From NCBI GenBank assembly GCA_963693305.1, contig OY855903.1, forward strand, positions 36,195,251 to 36,259,250: a stretch of 64,000 bases of DNA, written 5' to 3'. This document shows, piece after piece, positions 46,261-58,144 of this stretch. Position 1 is the stretch's first letter, and every line of letters starts with the position of its first letter. Both the position numbers and the translations under genes were made by a program. Under the pieces are notes generated by a model, which made no database searches, was not told where the DNA came from, and saw only the letters and a program-made list of their open reading frames with translations. Origin of the DNA: Meandrina meandrites. Its lineage: Eukaryota > Cnidaria > Anthozoa > Scleractinia > Meandrinidae.

Positions 46261-46269
46261 TAAATACAG

Positions 46270-46745
46270 CTACCTTGTAACCTAGAATTCACTCTCAACC
46301 TGCTCGATAACGTTAAGAGTAGAGCTTGTATTCTGAGGACCACTCAAGAATAAACTTACAGAACCGAAGACTTTTGGCCTTGTACTTCTACTTAAATCTG
46401 TCCTGCAACATTCCATTGCTTTAGTCTGGTTTTCAAGTTCCTGAATATCCCTCTGTTTCTTCCTGAGATCATCTTTAATGAATTCAGCTTCATGAAGTAC
46501 TTTGGCATTTCTTTAGCTGGTCTGGTTTCTAAATTTGATTTCAATGACCTCTGTGATGGCAATGGCTACAAATGATTTTCGCAGTTCCAATGACGGGAGG
46601 TTCTTGAACTTTGACTTTCGTAGACTTGATGTTCATTTCAATTTCTCTGCATTCCTGCCTTTCTTTTTCCAGCAAATCCTTCTGCATAAACATGACTTGT
46701 ACATGTACTGCATCTTTGCTTCTTTGATGAATGCACGCTGACATT
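46270..46745 (-). pseudogene. Coiled-coil/zinc-knuckle protein fragment
   Basis: The minus strand reads EIEMNIKSTKVKVQEPPVIG, then CSHCHHRGHRNQ. After a stop it reads FIKDDLRKKQRDIQELENQ and VFGSVSLFLSGPQ. A CxxC...HxxGH knuckle followed by a coiled coil is a layout I associate with repeat-borne cnidarian proteins. Broken by stops. Function unknown. Confidence 0.4.
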
Positions 46746-47398
46746 CAAATACTAAAAGGATCAATGTAAACCCCCAGAATCCTTTCTGCTTTTCCACAGA
46801 GATATATTGAAAGCACAAGCAAGTCTTGGTCGCTGTATCATTGTAGATATTGTGGAACATATGTCCTCTCAAATCCATCTCCTTCAAACTTTGATCTTGT
46901 AATCGACCTTGCTGTTTTCCTTATCCTAGATCTCAAGGCTGAATGGAAGATATCAACCCTCTTTTCATTCAACGCAGAACACAGGTAGACTTGGCAGTGT
47001 AATAATAAGCGAAGTATGTCTGTTGCCACATTGCCACAAACATGATGGGTAGATGCTTCATTAATGACACTAGCTGTCCAAATTATCCACATCTCACAAT
47101 AACTGCATAATGCAGGAAGCACAGAGGATGAACTCTTAAAAAAGATGTAAGATGCAATTTAAGGGGACAGACCACGAACACAATAGTAGCTCCTGTAAAT
47201 ATCTAATTGCCGTAACCGTGCATCAGTAGGATACCAAAAAGGCGTGCATTGCTACAATTGGTTTCACATCTATTAAATCCTGTACCAGTTGCAGAACATT
47301 TAAGGAGGAGCCACCCACTATATGAGCACAGTTACTACAAAACATAATAATAAGAAAAATAATGCAAAATTATGAACTAAGTGCACATGTGAAATAAA
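46746..47398. other. No recognised gene
   Basis: A minus-strand open frame at 46838-47122 has no known motif. Confidence 0.4.
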
Positions 47399-47399
47399 T

Positions 47400-48243
47400 T
47401 AAGCAAAGCGCATGCATATAACATGAGACCGGTGGACGGACCTGTATCCAAGTAAAAGGAAGCAGGTGTGAACTGAGGAAAAAGGATTATTTAGACAATA
47501 CAAAGACAACAAACAAGCAAAGGATACATTAGTGGTTTTCAACCAGGAACCACCAGTCTTGCTTAATAGTTTTGAGCATGTAATCATACTGAAAAGTGTC
47601 CAATAAAGGCCCACCGTTAGTACCCATTGGTATTCCAATAGCTTGTCGAAAAACTGAGTTTCTGAAACGGACTTAGATGTTGTCAATAAGAAAGTCAATA
47701 GTGAGGCCAATTTCTCTGCAAGAAAAGTGAGTGTACTTTGTAGACTTCTTATCATTCGCCCAGAAAGTGTGATAGTTATTGGTTGCTGAAGCTTTTTCCT
47801 CTGGTGGTGAAAACTCTTTCTAGTAGATCATGGAGTTGAAGTTTGAGCTTAGCATATGGTAGGCTTGTATAGAGAGTTGAAAAGTCCCAGGTACTTATCT
47901 TGATTAGCGAAAGTTGTTTTTCTTCCATTGTGCCAAGTACATCCAATGAGTTGTTGATGATCCACATGCTGCTAACATCTGTTCTTCCCAGAATAGTTTT
48001 GCAGTAAGCAGTACAATGATCTTTAACTTGTTTAAGGCAGTCAGTTATTAATTTAGAGAGCTTAGTGGTGGTGCATGAATATGAGCCTGCATTAAACCAT
48101 GCCTTATATGGTGACTTGTGAAGCTTAGGAATCCAATGTAATTGAGGTAATTTTTTCTCCTTCTGATGTAATTTGATGTTAAATAAATCATCTAAGGTTA
48201 TTGCTCTGTATAGGCTCATCTGCCGTAACATCTTGAGCTTCAT
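47400..48243 (-). pseudogene. Third Penelope-like reverse transcriptase fragment
   Basis: The minus strand reads LPQLHWIPKLHKSPYKAWF, then SCTTTKLSKLITDCLKQVK and TWDFSTLYTSLPYAKLK. Then, in another frame, RQAIGIPMGTNGGPLLDTF and YDYMLKTIKQ. These are fingers and palm motifs of a Penelope-type RT, of a different subgroup from that at 11051-12222. Several stops and deletions. The YxDD box is lost. Confidence 0.72.
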
Positions 48244-48513
48244 ACATGGAATTAATGGTACTTCCAGAATTAAGTCTGAGTTCTTCCATTAGAGATTGTA
48301 TGTAGAATCACTTAGCCTCTGGGATCTTCATATTATTGTACTAAGCAGCAATGTGACGTTCAGTTTCATGTTTTCTTTTAACTAATTCCTTGTAGGAGGA
48401 GAAGAAAGGAAGAATGTTATTCCTACGGCAGTTTGATAAATGTAGCTTACCTAAAACAATTGAGTAGTAAAACAGAGGACATTAAATACATGTGATGCCA
48501 ACTAAAATAGTCT

Positions 48514-49001
48514 TTAACTTGAGTTTCCTTTGTTCTTTGGCTCTAGTGATCCAGAAAGATTCCAATTTTTCCCAAAATGCATGCGAGTAAACGCAGTAAA
48601 AGAAAAATGATCAATTGTTTGCACACCAGTATTACAAAAAGTGCAAAGATCACTTTCTATTAAACTTATCTTAGCTAAGCGGGAATTTGTAAATAAAATG
48701 TCATTTAGTATTTTGAACTGAAAACGTTGCATATATGTTTCAAAGATACAGGACCTTATTAATGAGAAGGCCTGTTTTGTTTCCACATCATCAATAGACA
48801 ATTTTGATTTCAACTTGATGAAGCCTCTGGACTCTGTCGCCTTACTAGATATGTAGAAAGATATATAGAAATCCCTAGACTTACTAAGTGCTGGATCAAA
48901 AATTTTGTCACCAATTTTAAATTGCAGTGATCTGACATGATCTTTATTAACTTAATTAAGTCTGCAAAACCTTTGATGACTTGGTACAGTGCAACAAACA
49001 C
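48514..49001 (-). pseudogene. LINE C-terminal fragment
   Basis: The minus strand reads TYMQRFQFKILNDILFTNSR, then LIESDLCTFCNTGVQTIDHF. This corresponds to the thumb and zinc-binding C-terminus of the same LINE group as 39762-43516. Upstream pieces (48810-49001) are weakly similar. Strongly decayed. Confidence 0.62.
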
Positions 49002-49560
49002 CAGTCCAGATCAGAAAGTTGGAGTCTTTTAAACCATTTTGTTTTGTAAGGTTAAAGGACTCTGTGTTATTCAACTCAAATTTTAAGTCGCTTAAAAGAA
49101 CAATGTTTGTGCTAATGTAATTGTTTTAAAAAATAGGCTTGCCATTTACTCTAATGTTATAATTTTTCCAGGTGATTGTTTCACGTTGACTAACAACGGC
49201 AAACCTAAAACGAAAATCTGACCAGCAATGTAACATCTCCTTATAAAATATTGGGAAAAAGAAATACGTTCCAATCAAGTTTTTCATATTGTTCACATAC
49301 TAAGCGAAATAGACAAGATAACTTCACAAGCAAACCTCTCAACACGAAAGCGGGTGGTGAGAGAGGGAAAATGAAAAGATTATGAAAAATACAGGTACAA
49401 TAATTAATGTGTTTGCAAGCGAATACAACATTCAATGATTGTACATAACTACTCATACCTCTAATTACAATAATAATTAACCGGAATAAGATATCATGTG
49501 AGGAATGTTAGACAACAATTAATAGAGGTAGTATTTTTATAGCGTTAAATTAAATAATTT
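49002..49560. other. No recognised gene
   Basis: AT-rich, possibly more decayed LINE sequence. Confidence 0.35.
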
Positions 49561-49564
49561 TATT

Positions 49565-50215
49565 TTAAACGTAGCTCAAAATCCACCCGTTTTAACCACT
49601 CTTCCTCCTGACCCAACATGTGATCCCTTTGAAGTTACTAAAAATCCTTCTTTTCTCTTCAGTCAAACTTTCCCTTGACTGGCTTTGGTGCAATCCATTG
49701 GATTAGTTTTAAAATAAAAACTTACCCATCAAGGAAGAAGTGAATATCTTTCATGAAAAAGTCTTTAGAATAACTTTTTTTTTACTTTGCCTGAAAACTG
49801 TACTCGCTCTTTGAAATCCTTTTTCAACAGTATACCTTTTTTTCTTGCTTCCAAGAAAGCATAACTCCTTCGCTTCAATGTCCTATTCACTGTCCACAGT
49901 GACAAATGCAATCCCAATTCCGCGCTTGCTTGTAAAGTCTTGTGATAGTGTGCCGTATCGTCCTCTCTTTGCACTCCCTTTGTTAAGTGAGGCCTGCCAC
50001 GTCTCTTGTTCTGAATGCTTTGATTTTTGTACTTTTAACAAGTGATAAATTGTGGCCTGAGATATACAACATGGATGTAAAATTTCCTTTAAAGGTACAT
50101 GTACATCACTTCCTTTGCAAAGGAATTTAACAAAAGCCTTTCCTTCTGCGCAGATTTTGCGTTTAAAAACCATCTTTCTTTTACACACAACAGTGGAATC
50201 ATGCATACCTTTTTT
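49565..50215 (-). pseudogene. Tc1/mariner-like transposase relic
   Basis: The minus strand has an N-terminal HTH part (LKEILHPCCISQATIYHLLK, GSAKRGRYGTLSQ). After a frameshift it has ELGLHLSLWTVNRTLKRRSY, AFLEARKKGILLKKDFKERV and, after a stop, HFFLDGVSFYFK, where the Asp is the first catalytic residue. The rest of the DDE domain is gone. Confidence 0.68.
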
Positions 50216-50319
50216 CACAGAGAATAACAGTTGCTGTAGTAACTGGTAAAATTTGCATAAATTCTGTGCACAGTTGCTGTATTTTGTATTAAAACATATT
50301 AGGTAACTGTTATTTTGCA

Positions 50320-52010
50320 ACTATTTCCATTTTACCTTAAGTTTATTTTTTTTCCAGCCGTAAAAAGCAACGTTCTTTTGAATACATTTATCAGACAACC
50401 AGTTGCAAAGTTAGTATAGACCTTTAACATTCTAAGGAACTTGATGGCATGTTCCTAATCAGGTTAATGCTCCCCCCCCCCCTCCCCCTCCTCCTCCTCC
50501 TTATCAATGGTGCTAGCTAACCAACACCATTTCTGAAACGCACTTTAACAGATAAGGAAAAGCTGTCTTTTAGAAGGGGTTTCTCAACAATTTTATAACT
50601 GGTTGTAGTTTTTTAGTCTAAACCAAGAAAGAGACTACTTTTTAGGAGACTACTTCAGTAAACCAACGCAATAAACAAGTTAACACAGCAAAATACAACT
50701 GCCAAGTAATGAACAAACAAACAAACCTGAACAAAGCTCAGGGAGCTAGGTTATAACTTTCGGTTTTCTTAAAAAACAAAAGCCTTGTCTTTAATACACA
50801 AAGTAAAACATTCAAAATGTGAAAATAGTGAAGTTGATCCGTTGTTTGATTTCCTCTAAAACTTTTCCATAAACCCGACCACGCTTTTGTTTCTTTATAT
50901 TCTAAAAAAAGACTTTTTCTTGTAGTATTTATTGGTGACTATAATATCAACAAAGTCATCCAGGTGGTCTGGGGGGGGGGGGGGGGGGGGGCAGGTATGG
51001 TAGGAGGGACTGTGACAAAATAATGATGCTTTCACAATTTGCAAAGCTGTCAACTTACGTCTTAGCCAGTAGTTTTTCAATGCCATTGCAGCAGGGTATC
51101 ATTTTCCACGAAATTTGACAGGAAGCTTTAACAGTAAGACACTACCTCTCTGAAACCTCTATTTTCATTTGCCTGCTGTAAACACTTTTACCTCTATTGT
51201 TATTCAGGGATAGGGGCATTGTTATAGCCTGTTATGTATTGTTTTAGGAACCAATGAAATAACCGAGAGGTAGTGGGCGACCCAGCTTTAATAGTGTTTC
51301 AAGTATTGAATACTAGGGAGTTTAAGCAACTACAACAGTCAAGGCAACATCAATTATAAAAATCCCTGACAAAAGTAGTTGCTACACCTTCTATAACGTG
51401 ACAATTCATTGAAATATAGGCAGCAATTGTAGCATTGTTTTTCGGGTTACTCAACATTTTTGGATTTTTTATGTTTCAAGTAAAAAAAAAAACAGCAAGT
51501 GTCGGAAAAATTTTTTGTCTGGTTGTAGTTGCATACAGTATTTGAAAACAGCTCAGAACTAAATCCCTTAAATGTGAAAGCATAATATAAATCCAAAACT
51601 TATGTTAATGTACCATGTAAAATTACAACACAATTTCAATGTTTTCATTGCCATTGTGTACCTTGATTTCACAACAATCATTGTGTGTTGAGAACAAGAA
51701 CTTTTCTGAAGACATTTTCCTCGTATCAAACTCGCCAACTACCCCTCATGTTGTTAGAAACAGAGAGGGGATCAGCTCAACCCTTTGAGGTATCCCCTGA
51801 GAACCTCACCTCCTTTGCAAGTTGTGAGAGCATCATTTAGACCTCATTCAAGAGATGGTAAAAAAAGGTTTGTTAGAAATACCATTTCCCACGATTTTTA
51901 GTGGACAGTTTCATGAATCAAAACAGGAAGTAGGTGAATTTGTTTAACTTCCAATGATAGTTTTTTACATTTATATGTAAAATTGGGATAACCTTTAGTC
52001 AAATCAGGGT
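50320..52010. other. Non-coding stretch with low-complexity tracts
   Basis: A C/T-rich tract lies at 50471-50501 and an uninterrupted run of 21 G at 50971-50991. No gene recognised. Confidence 0.5.
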
Positions 52011-52248
52011 TACCGTATTTATTCACTTATAAGGCGCACCATTTTTTCCGAGAAAATATACTTGTTCGATCGAAATCTGCCCAAAACTCGGGGTACGTCT
52101 TATAACCGAGTATTTTCGCTCAACAAAATATAACTTTTCCAAATTTCCCGAATAATTAATGCGAAACTGAAATGTGTATGTAAATAAATACCGGTAAATG
52201 AATAAACAAAGACAAACAAGGTTGGTCATGGACTTTATCTGATTTGTT

Positions 52249-52285
52249 GGTTCTAAAAAGAACCGAGGTGGTTCTGAAAAGAACC
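52249..52285 (-). terminator. Two tandem histone-type 3' stem-loops after the pogo transposase
   Basis: On the minus strand, GGTTCTTTTCAGAACC (52285-52270) is followed by ACCTC, then GGTTCTTTTTAGAACC (52264-52249). The first is an exact 6-bp stem with TTTC loop and ACC flank, matching the consensus of replication-dependent histone mRNA 3' ends (GGYYCT-TTTC-AGRRCC). The second has a TTTT loop. The first starts 28 bases after the stop. An AATAAA at 52292-52287 just upstream allows ordinary polyadenylation as an alternative. No histone gene is nearby. Confidence 0.65.
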
Positions 52286-52313
52286 GTTTATTTGAAAGCT
52301 CGGCTGAGCTCAG

Positions 52314-53617
52314 CTACTCGTCGTCCTCGGCTTCGCTGTCCGTCTCGAACTTGTTGTCGACTAGCTCTTCTGCGTCTTCTGCGTCTTCTCCCTCGTCTTC
52401 CCAAACCGCATCATCTTCAGTTCCATCGAGAGCATTGTTGATGCCACAGGACTTGAATGATCTTACTATCAAATCAACTGGGATCTCGCTCCATGCTCGA
52501 TCGATCCAACGCAACACCATCTCTTTACTGGGCGCTCGCTTCTTTCCGGAAGGCGTGTAGGTAAACGGGCCGTTAACCATCCAGGCTTCGTACTGCGCTC
52601 GGACCTTTGCTTTGAATGGCTTGTTTATGCATTTATCCAGGGGCTGGAGAACAGGAGTTAGGCCACCGGGAATTACGGCAACATCGACGTTTCGTCTTTC
52701 AAGGAGAGCTTTAACTCCATCCGTTAAATGGGCACGGAAGGAATCCCAAACGAGAAGTCCTCGATGATCGGGCGTAAATCGAAGATTCTTCCGAATCCAC
52801 TCCTTGGTTCCTATAAGTTAGAAGAAGAGAAAACTCTGATAAGACTACAGTTAAAGACATGACTTTCTTACGAGTGTTACAAAGTGAGTGTTAAACGTAA
52901 ACAAAGCCGATCGAGGTGAAACGAAGCTACAGCACGCGCTTGAAATTATTGACTTTATAACAAATTTAACAAACTACAAATGCTAAGAAAAACAATTCCG
53001 ATAAGACTACAGCGAAAAATAGACTTTTTTAGCACTGGTACAGTGCTGTTACAGCAAACAAATTCGTAAACAAAGCCGAGGTGATTTCAGCAAAGAGCGA
53101 ACGTGCTGAAAAGCACGTGCTTGAAATGATTGACGTAAGAAACAATCAAACAAATTCCTAACCTCGCTCCCACGAAGTCAGGCAATCTAGACTACAAATC
53201 ATTCTAAGAAATTGTCACGGCCGCTATTAGATACTGTGAAAATGATTAGGGAAAAAGAACTAACCTTCTTCGTCCATCCTTATAAACAACTTGAAGTGGT
53301 AATGTAAACAGTGCAGTTATCAATGTTATTTTAAGTGAACAATTTTTACCTTGGCTTCTTTGATCGCTGAACCAGTCAACTAACTGCTGATCAACTTCTG
53401 GATCTTTTGGCCGGTAGCGACCCATCGAGGCACATTTGGCAGTCATCTTCAACTCGCCGGAGAACAAGACATGCTGTTGATTTCTCCATTTACGGACCAT
53501 CGATTCCGATATGCCGTATTCGCGAGCAATTTCACGATTGTTGTTCACGGCTTCCGCTTCTGCTACGATCTTCAACTTGAAGTTTAGATCATAGGAATGA
53601 CGACGAGTGCTTGGCAT
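52314..53617 (-). pseudogene. pogo/Tigger transposase with missing centre
   Basis: The N-terminus (from the ATG at 53617) is a CENP-B-type HTH: RHSYDLNFKLKIVAEAEAVN, then REIAREYGISESMVRKWRNQ and DPEVDQQLVDWFSDQ. A donor-like CCAAG|GTAAAA follows near 53353. The C-terminal exon starts at about 52812 after TAACTTATAG: GTKEWIRKNLRF, GLLVWDSFRAHLTDGVK (Asp), VIPGGLTPVLQPLDKCINKP (Asp), SFKSCGINNALDGTEDD, then an acidic tail and stop at 52314. The second HTH and the first catalytic Asp region are absent. Two histone-like stem-loops lie 28 bases after the stop. Confidence 0.82.
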
Positions 53618-54051
53618 AATTACTGAAAATTTACGGTACGCTGAACGAATGATCGAGGATTAAGATGAGTTTTGCAACTGATGAATGAAAGATCTGTCAG
53701 ATGAGTGTTGTTTATAAACGTAAAAACGGATCAATTAGTATTCATAACTTAAGACACTGTTTCCTAAGAAGGACGACTTGAGTGAATTAAAAAGTGTGAC
53801 TTTTATGTTATTGTCTATGTGTGACTTTTTCGCTTTTGTTTTGAGAATGAAAGCACCGTAATTAGTAGCTTTTGGAAGTAAATTGTTGTAAGTACAGCGA
53901 ACGTGGTCAACAAATTTTCTGTAATTCTGGGTGCGTCTTGTAACAGGGTATTTAGGTGAAATTTTCATTTTGCTTACTTGTCAAAATCATCTTCGGAAGT
54001 TTAGGGTGCGTCTTATAACCGAGTGCGCCTTATAAGTGAATAAATACGGTA

Positions 54052-54765
54052 AATAAAAAATTACTTTTTTTATCTGTCATTCAGTGATTAATATTAGGAT
54101 GTGTGTTGGCATGTACAAAACATAAGGAACAAACACAAGACAACATTTGTTGTAAAGAATGAGACAAACAAGAGAATTTGGTATACAGTATAATAACACA
54201 ATACCTTATTGTGAAGTGAATAACATTGCTTTATTGTAGAGTGAAACATATGACCCTACCTTGACTGCGAGGAGGTTAAAAAAATCACTTTATTGCTTGC
54301 CACTGCAATAGCAACTGAATTTTCAGGCAGTCCATAGTAACTGGCATTCTTGTCCGATCATGCTAATACAAATTATTGTTTTTTCCTTTGACAGGTGCCA
54401 AGTTAACCAATATTATTTCTCTATTGACTTAAAACTGTACTAAACTGACACAACAGAAATGACTTCTGTCTCATTTTATTAACACCAAAATGGGCCTTTT
54501 CACTGGATAATGTAACATTGTAGAAAATAAAATGGGGCAAACATTGGATGAAATACACCTTTTGCATAAAAAAACTCTTGAACAACAAAACTACCTGGGA
54601 CTAGCATAATTAGGATTACTTGTAAAAGCCAATGTCAATTTGTATTTAAACCCTGGAGTGCAACTTACACTAAATACAGAATATATTAAATGAAGTCAAC
54701 CAAAGACATTTCTGGATGCATTGATCTTCTGGAGCCAAGTTGCTTATCTTCTAGAATGCCTTCAA
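54052..54765. other. No recognised gene
   Basis: AT-rich, probably the decayed 3' flank of the next transposase relic. Confidence 0.35.
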
Positions 54766-56114
54766 TTTATCAATGTCGTTTTCTTGTAGGTACCTTTGGT
54801 CAAGGAGACCTTGTGCCACAACCTTAAGGAAATAACTTTTGTTCTTTTTAGTCATATGTTTGAGGCCAAGGACCTTGACTGCAGTTGGTTACGAGGTACA
54901 TCAGACACCCATATAGAATTGAAGGCCACACAAATGATTATCTGGGCTGTAGTTTGGGACAGACCTAAAGTGTAGAACAGAAATCTCAATCAAATAACAC
55001 CGAAGACCAATTCAGGTGGACTACTGTCACCATAGAAAGTTCTATAAAGAAGGCAGGTTTTAAAAGTCATATTGAATACTCTGTTTTCTGAGAGAACTGC
55101 TTCACAAGTTGAAAAATGTTCTCTTTTGGGTTTAGGTGGAGTGAACGTGGCGAATTTCATGAAACCCTGCTTCAATCTCTTCAAAGGCCAATTTAGCTGC
55201 TAGGCTGGTTTGGGATGGATCATTGTCCATAACTAATAACCATTGTCTCTTTGTTTTAGGACCAGCTTCTGCGAAAGTCCTATTGAATTGCTCTCTGACA
55301 AACTGTGAAAAGTGACCTGTGATTTTGTAGTAGGAAACTTTCAAACCCTTGCCATATGGCTATTGTCACTGTAATTTGTAACCTTTCATCAGCCAAATCT
55401 TTTGAACCCGCAGCAGTAGCTTGTACTCTTTCATTCCTTTTATCAATGTCATTTTCTTGTAGGTACCTTTGGTCAAGGAGACCTTGTGCCACAACCTTAA
55501 GGAAATAACTTTTGTTCTTTTTAGTCATATGTTTGAGGCCAAGGACCTTGACTGCAGTTGGTTACGAGGTACATCAGACACCCATATAGAATTGAAGGCC
55601 ACACAAATGATTATCTGGGTTGTAGTTTGGGAAAGACCTAAAGTGTAGAACAGAAATCTCAATCAAATAACACCGAAGACCAATTCAGGTGGACTACTGT
55701 CACCATAGAAAGTTCTATAAAGAAGGCAGGTTTTAAAAGTCATATTGAATACTCTGTTTTCTGAGAGAACTGCTTCACAAGTTGAAAAATGTTCTCTTTT
55801 GGGTTTAGGTGGAGTGAACGTGGCGAATTTCATGAAACCCTGCTTCAATCTCTTCAAAGGCCAATTTAGCTGCTAGGCTGGTTTGGGATGGATCATTGTC
55901 CATAACTAATAACCATTGTCTCTTTGTTTTAGGACCAGCTTCTGCGAAAGTCCTATTGAATTGCTCTCTGACAAACTGTGAAAAGTGACCTGTGATTTTG
56001 TAGTAGGAAACTTTCAAACCCTTGCCATATGGCTATTGTCACTGTAATTTGTAACCTTTCATCAGCCAAATCTTTTGAACCCGCAGCAGTAGCTTGTACT
56101 CTTTCATTCCTTTT
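54766..56114. repeat. 673-bp tandem duplication
   Basis: 54766-55438 and 55439-56111 are nearly identical, differing at only a few bases (for example GGGCTG versus GGGTTG near 54946 and 55619). The encoded fragments are identical over 64 and 70 residues. The duplication therefore is recent. The unit carries part of a Tc1-like transposase. Confidence 0.93.
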
Positions 56115-56216
56115 TCTCCATACTGAGGGGGTTATACTTGTGCACGAATGATACGTAATCCAAATGAAAAGAATTTTTTTCCAGAATTCATCATTGCTGG
56201 AAATTTTTTGTTTCAT
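54990..56216 (-). pseudogene. Tc1/mariner-like transposase relic, partly duplicated
   Basis: The minus strand reads NERVQATAAGSKDLADERLQ, then KVSYYKITGHFSQFVREQFN, RTFAEAGPKTKRQWLLVMDN and DPSQTSLAAKLAFEEIEAGF. MDNDPSQTS holds the second catalytic Asp of the DDE_3-type domain. The SPDLNP-like end is absent. The block occurs twice because of the 673-bp tandem; the upstream copy alone continues 5' (MKQKISSNDEFWKKILFIW). Frameshifts and stops make it inactive. Confidence 0.72.
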
Positions 56217-56968
56217 GGTACATCCAAATTGTAAGGGTAACTTTTTGTCCTTTTTAGTAAGTACCCCCTTCCTCCTACAGTAGCTGAGAAGTAAGCGTAC
56301 CCCGACTGATTCAGATAATGGAATATGCCCTTCTACTTGATTGTGAAAAACTAAGTTCGCTCTCTTTGACTTAACTCTTTACTGTCATGTGCACATTATT
56401 CTTTCGACAAGTTTTTATGTTTTCAGTATCCTTATATTGCGTGTGTTCACTTTGTTGGGTCGGCCATGTTTCTGCTTACTGCCTCTGTTATTTGAAGGAC
56501 ACTTAGAAACCTCATTGCTGCATATGTTCTGAACAGTTGATATTGTGATGCCACCTTTTCTAGTGGTAGGTATGTAGGAATATTAACCGTAGTTATGTAA
56601 ATGGCAGGCTAAAGCCCTTGTTCTTGCTAATATCTGTTTGTTGAATACTGTAACAGGAGGTGAATTATCTTTAATAACTCTCAAACAACAACAGCGATTC
56701 AGCGACACTACAAAACCCAAACAATATGGCCGACGACTCTACAACACGTGTTCTCTTCCCCAAGAGACTGGGGAGCACTTAGTTTAGTATCCTAGCAACG
56801 TTACAATACCATTGGTAAGGATGTTTCTTCTTGAAAAGATGCATAAACTTGGGATGTTTAATACACCCTATTCATAAATGGCGGCTGCGTGGAATGGCCT
56901 GGTTCCGAACACATGAAAGCGAGGCTTGGTAGGCCACGCATAACAACGCATCACAGCTCACAACAAAA
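56217..56968. other. Upstream region of the SAP-like gene
   Basis: No gene recognised. The last 100 bases are less AT-rich and may be promoter. Confidence 0.4.
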
Positions 56969-57325
56969 ATGGCTTCTTCTAGTCGAGATTATGACACAGT
57001 CATCCTCACTGAAGACGATATTCCCGGAGCTCCTCAAGCTGGAAGAAACCCTGCTTCACTAAAGAATGAAGAACTCAGGTTTTGGCTGCGATGTCGAGGC
57101 GATTCGCTGAAGGGACTTAAGACGAAGGCACAGCTCATAAAGCGGTAAGCATCAAAACAATGAAACCTCGAAGCACATGCTCGCATCTTTGTGATTTGTC
57201 CCACGAAATTTTGTGTCCGTAGTATTTAGAATTCTCTCTTTTTTTGCAGAGTTGACGAGTATATTAAAAATGGAAGGGATAAGATGGTGATCGATCTCGA
57301 TCCTGATGAAATATACACAAAATGA
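56969..57325 (+). CDS. Small two-exon SAP-like domain gene
   Basis: Exon 1 is 56969-57144 (ATAAAGCG|GTAAGC donor) and exon 2 is 57250-57325 (TTTTTTTGCAG acceptor, TGA stop). The joined frame is 83 residues and open. MASSSRDYDTVILTEDDIPG is followed by LKNEELRFWLRCRGD and LKGLKTKAQLIKRVDEYIKN. This resembles the short N-terminal SAP-like DNA-binding module of several cnidarian repeat-encoded proteins. It ends VIDLDPDEIYTK and stop, where longer relatives continue. It may be a truncated first portion of a transposon gene or a small expressed gene. Splicing and frame are intact. Confidence 0.6.
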
Positions 57326-58141
57326 ATGCAATACTTAAACAATCCCAAATCATGAGAATAAAAAGGATTGATTACCAAAGACAAATAATTATTGTTTTGG
57401 TGTTTCGAAAAACCTTTCAGAGGTACATGTACAACTAAACAACATGATGTACAGTTGTGTGCGAAACCAAATGAGGGATTTGGTATTGATATTGGAGCTT
57501 TAAAAGAGTTGCAGTAAATATATACATTACCAAATATGATCAGGTATAATGTGAAATCATTTTTTAAAATAGTGATCAGCACCTTATTTTTTTTTCAATT
57601 TTCATAGTGTGCAATGTGGAAATGACAAATGTGAAAAATTGACATACATGTTTGCATGATTGGCTGCAAAAACAGAATACATGTAGTTACAAGTTCCAGT
57701 CAGCACAAGATTTTTTTCTCATTATAATCAGTTTGTAAATATTCACAAAAGGTAGAATATTAAGTCACAAAAGGTGATTCAGATGCAGGACATTTAAATC
57801 AAATGTAAAAAAGTCTTTATTTATAAAGTAGGCCAGCTCAAGATCTACATGTGGGCATGTGTTTTGTTATTAGATGTTTATATTCCTTCCATTTACATGA
57901 TTAGATCAAAATGTCCTGCCTCTGGCCACAGCTAAACAAAGATGGGGATATACATTGTTAGTGGTGGCATTTAGTAAGGAAACAGTCACTCAGGGCTGAT
58001 TCAAGTTAAAAAAATATTATTATGCTGATTTTGTACAATATTGTGCTACAATATTATTTTTTTCACTGGATTTGAAATAATCATTTTATATACATACAAC
58101 CCTATGACCTGCCTGCTTGTCACTATGTGTGAACTCAAGAT
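57326..58141. other. No recognised gene
   Basis: AT-rich, no coding signal I can support. Confidence 0.4.
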
Positions 58142-58144
58142 TAA

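Larger units (their letters stand above)
52013..54049 (-). mobile_element. pogo/Tigger-type element, 2,037 bp, internally deleted
   Basis: The ends CCGTATTTATTCACTTATAA (52013) and its inverted copy ending at 54049 agree perfectly for 27 bp. TA flanks both (52011-52012, 54050-54051). CGTCTTATAACCGAGT recurs inside both ends (near 52096 and 54009), and a variant at 53933, likely protein-binding repeats. The encoded transposase lacks its middle. A partial direct duplication (TCCGATAAGACTACAG-type, near 52832 and 52997) fills the deleted area. Confidence 0.9.

Noticed and set aside
50971..50991. G21 run as a telomere-like or G-quadruplex regulatory element
   Set aside because: Only a homopolymer with no gene nearby; could also be an assembly-length uncertainty.
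52314..52580. Histone gene fragment to explain the stem-loops
   Set aside because: The preceding frame is clearly pogo transposase (LQPLDK and INNALDGTEDD), with no histone-fold sequence.
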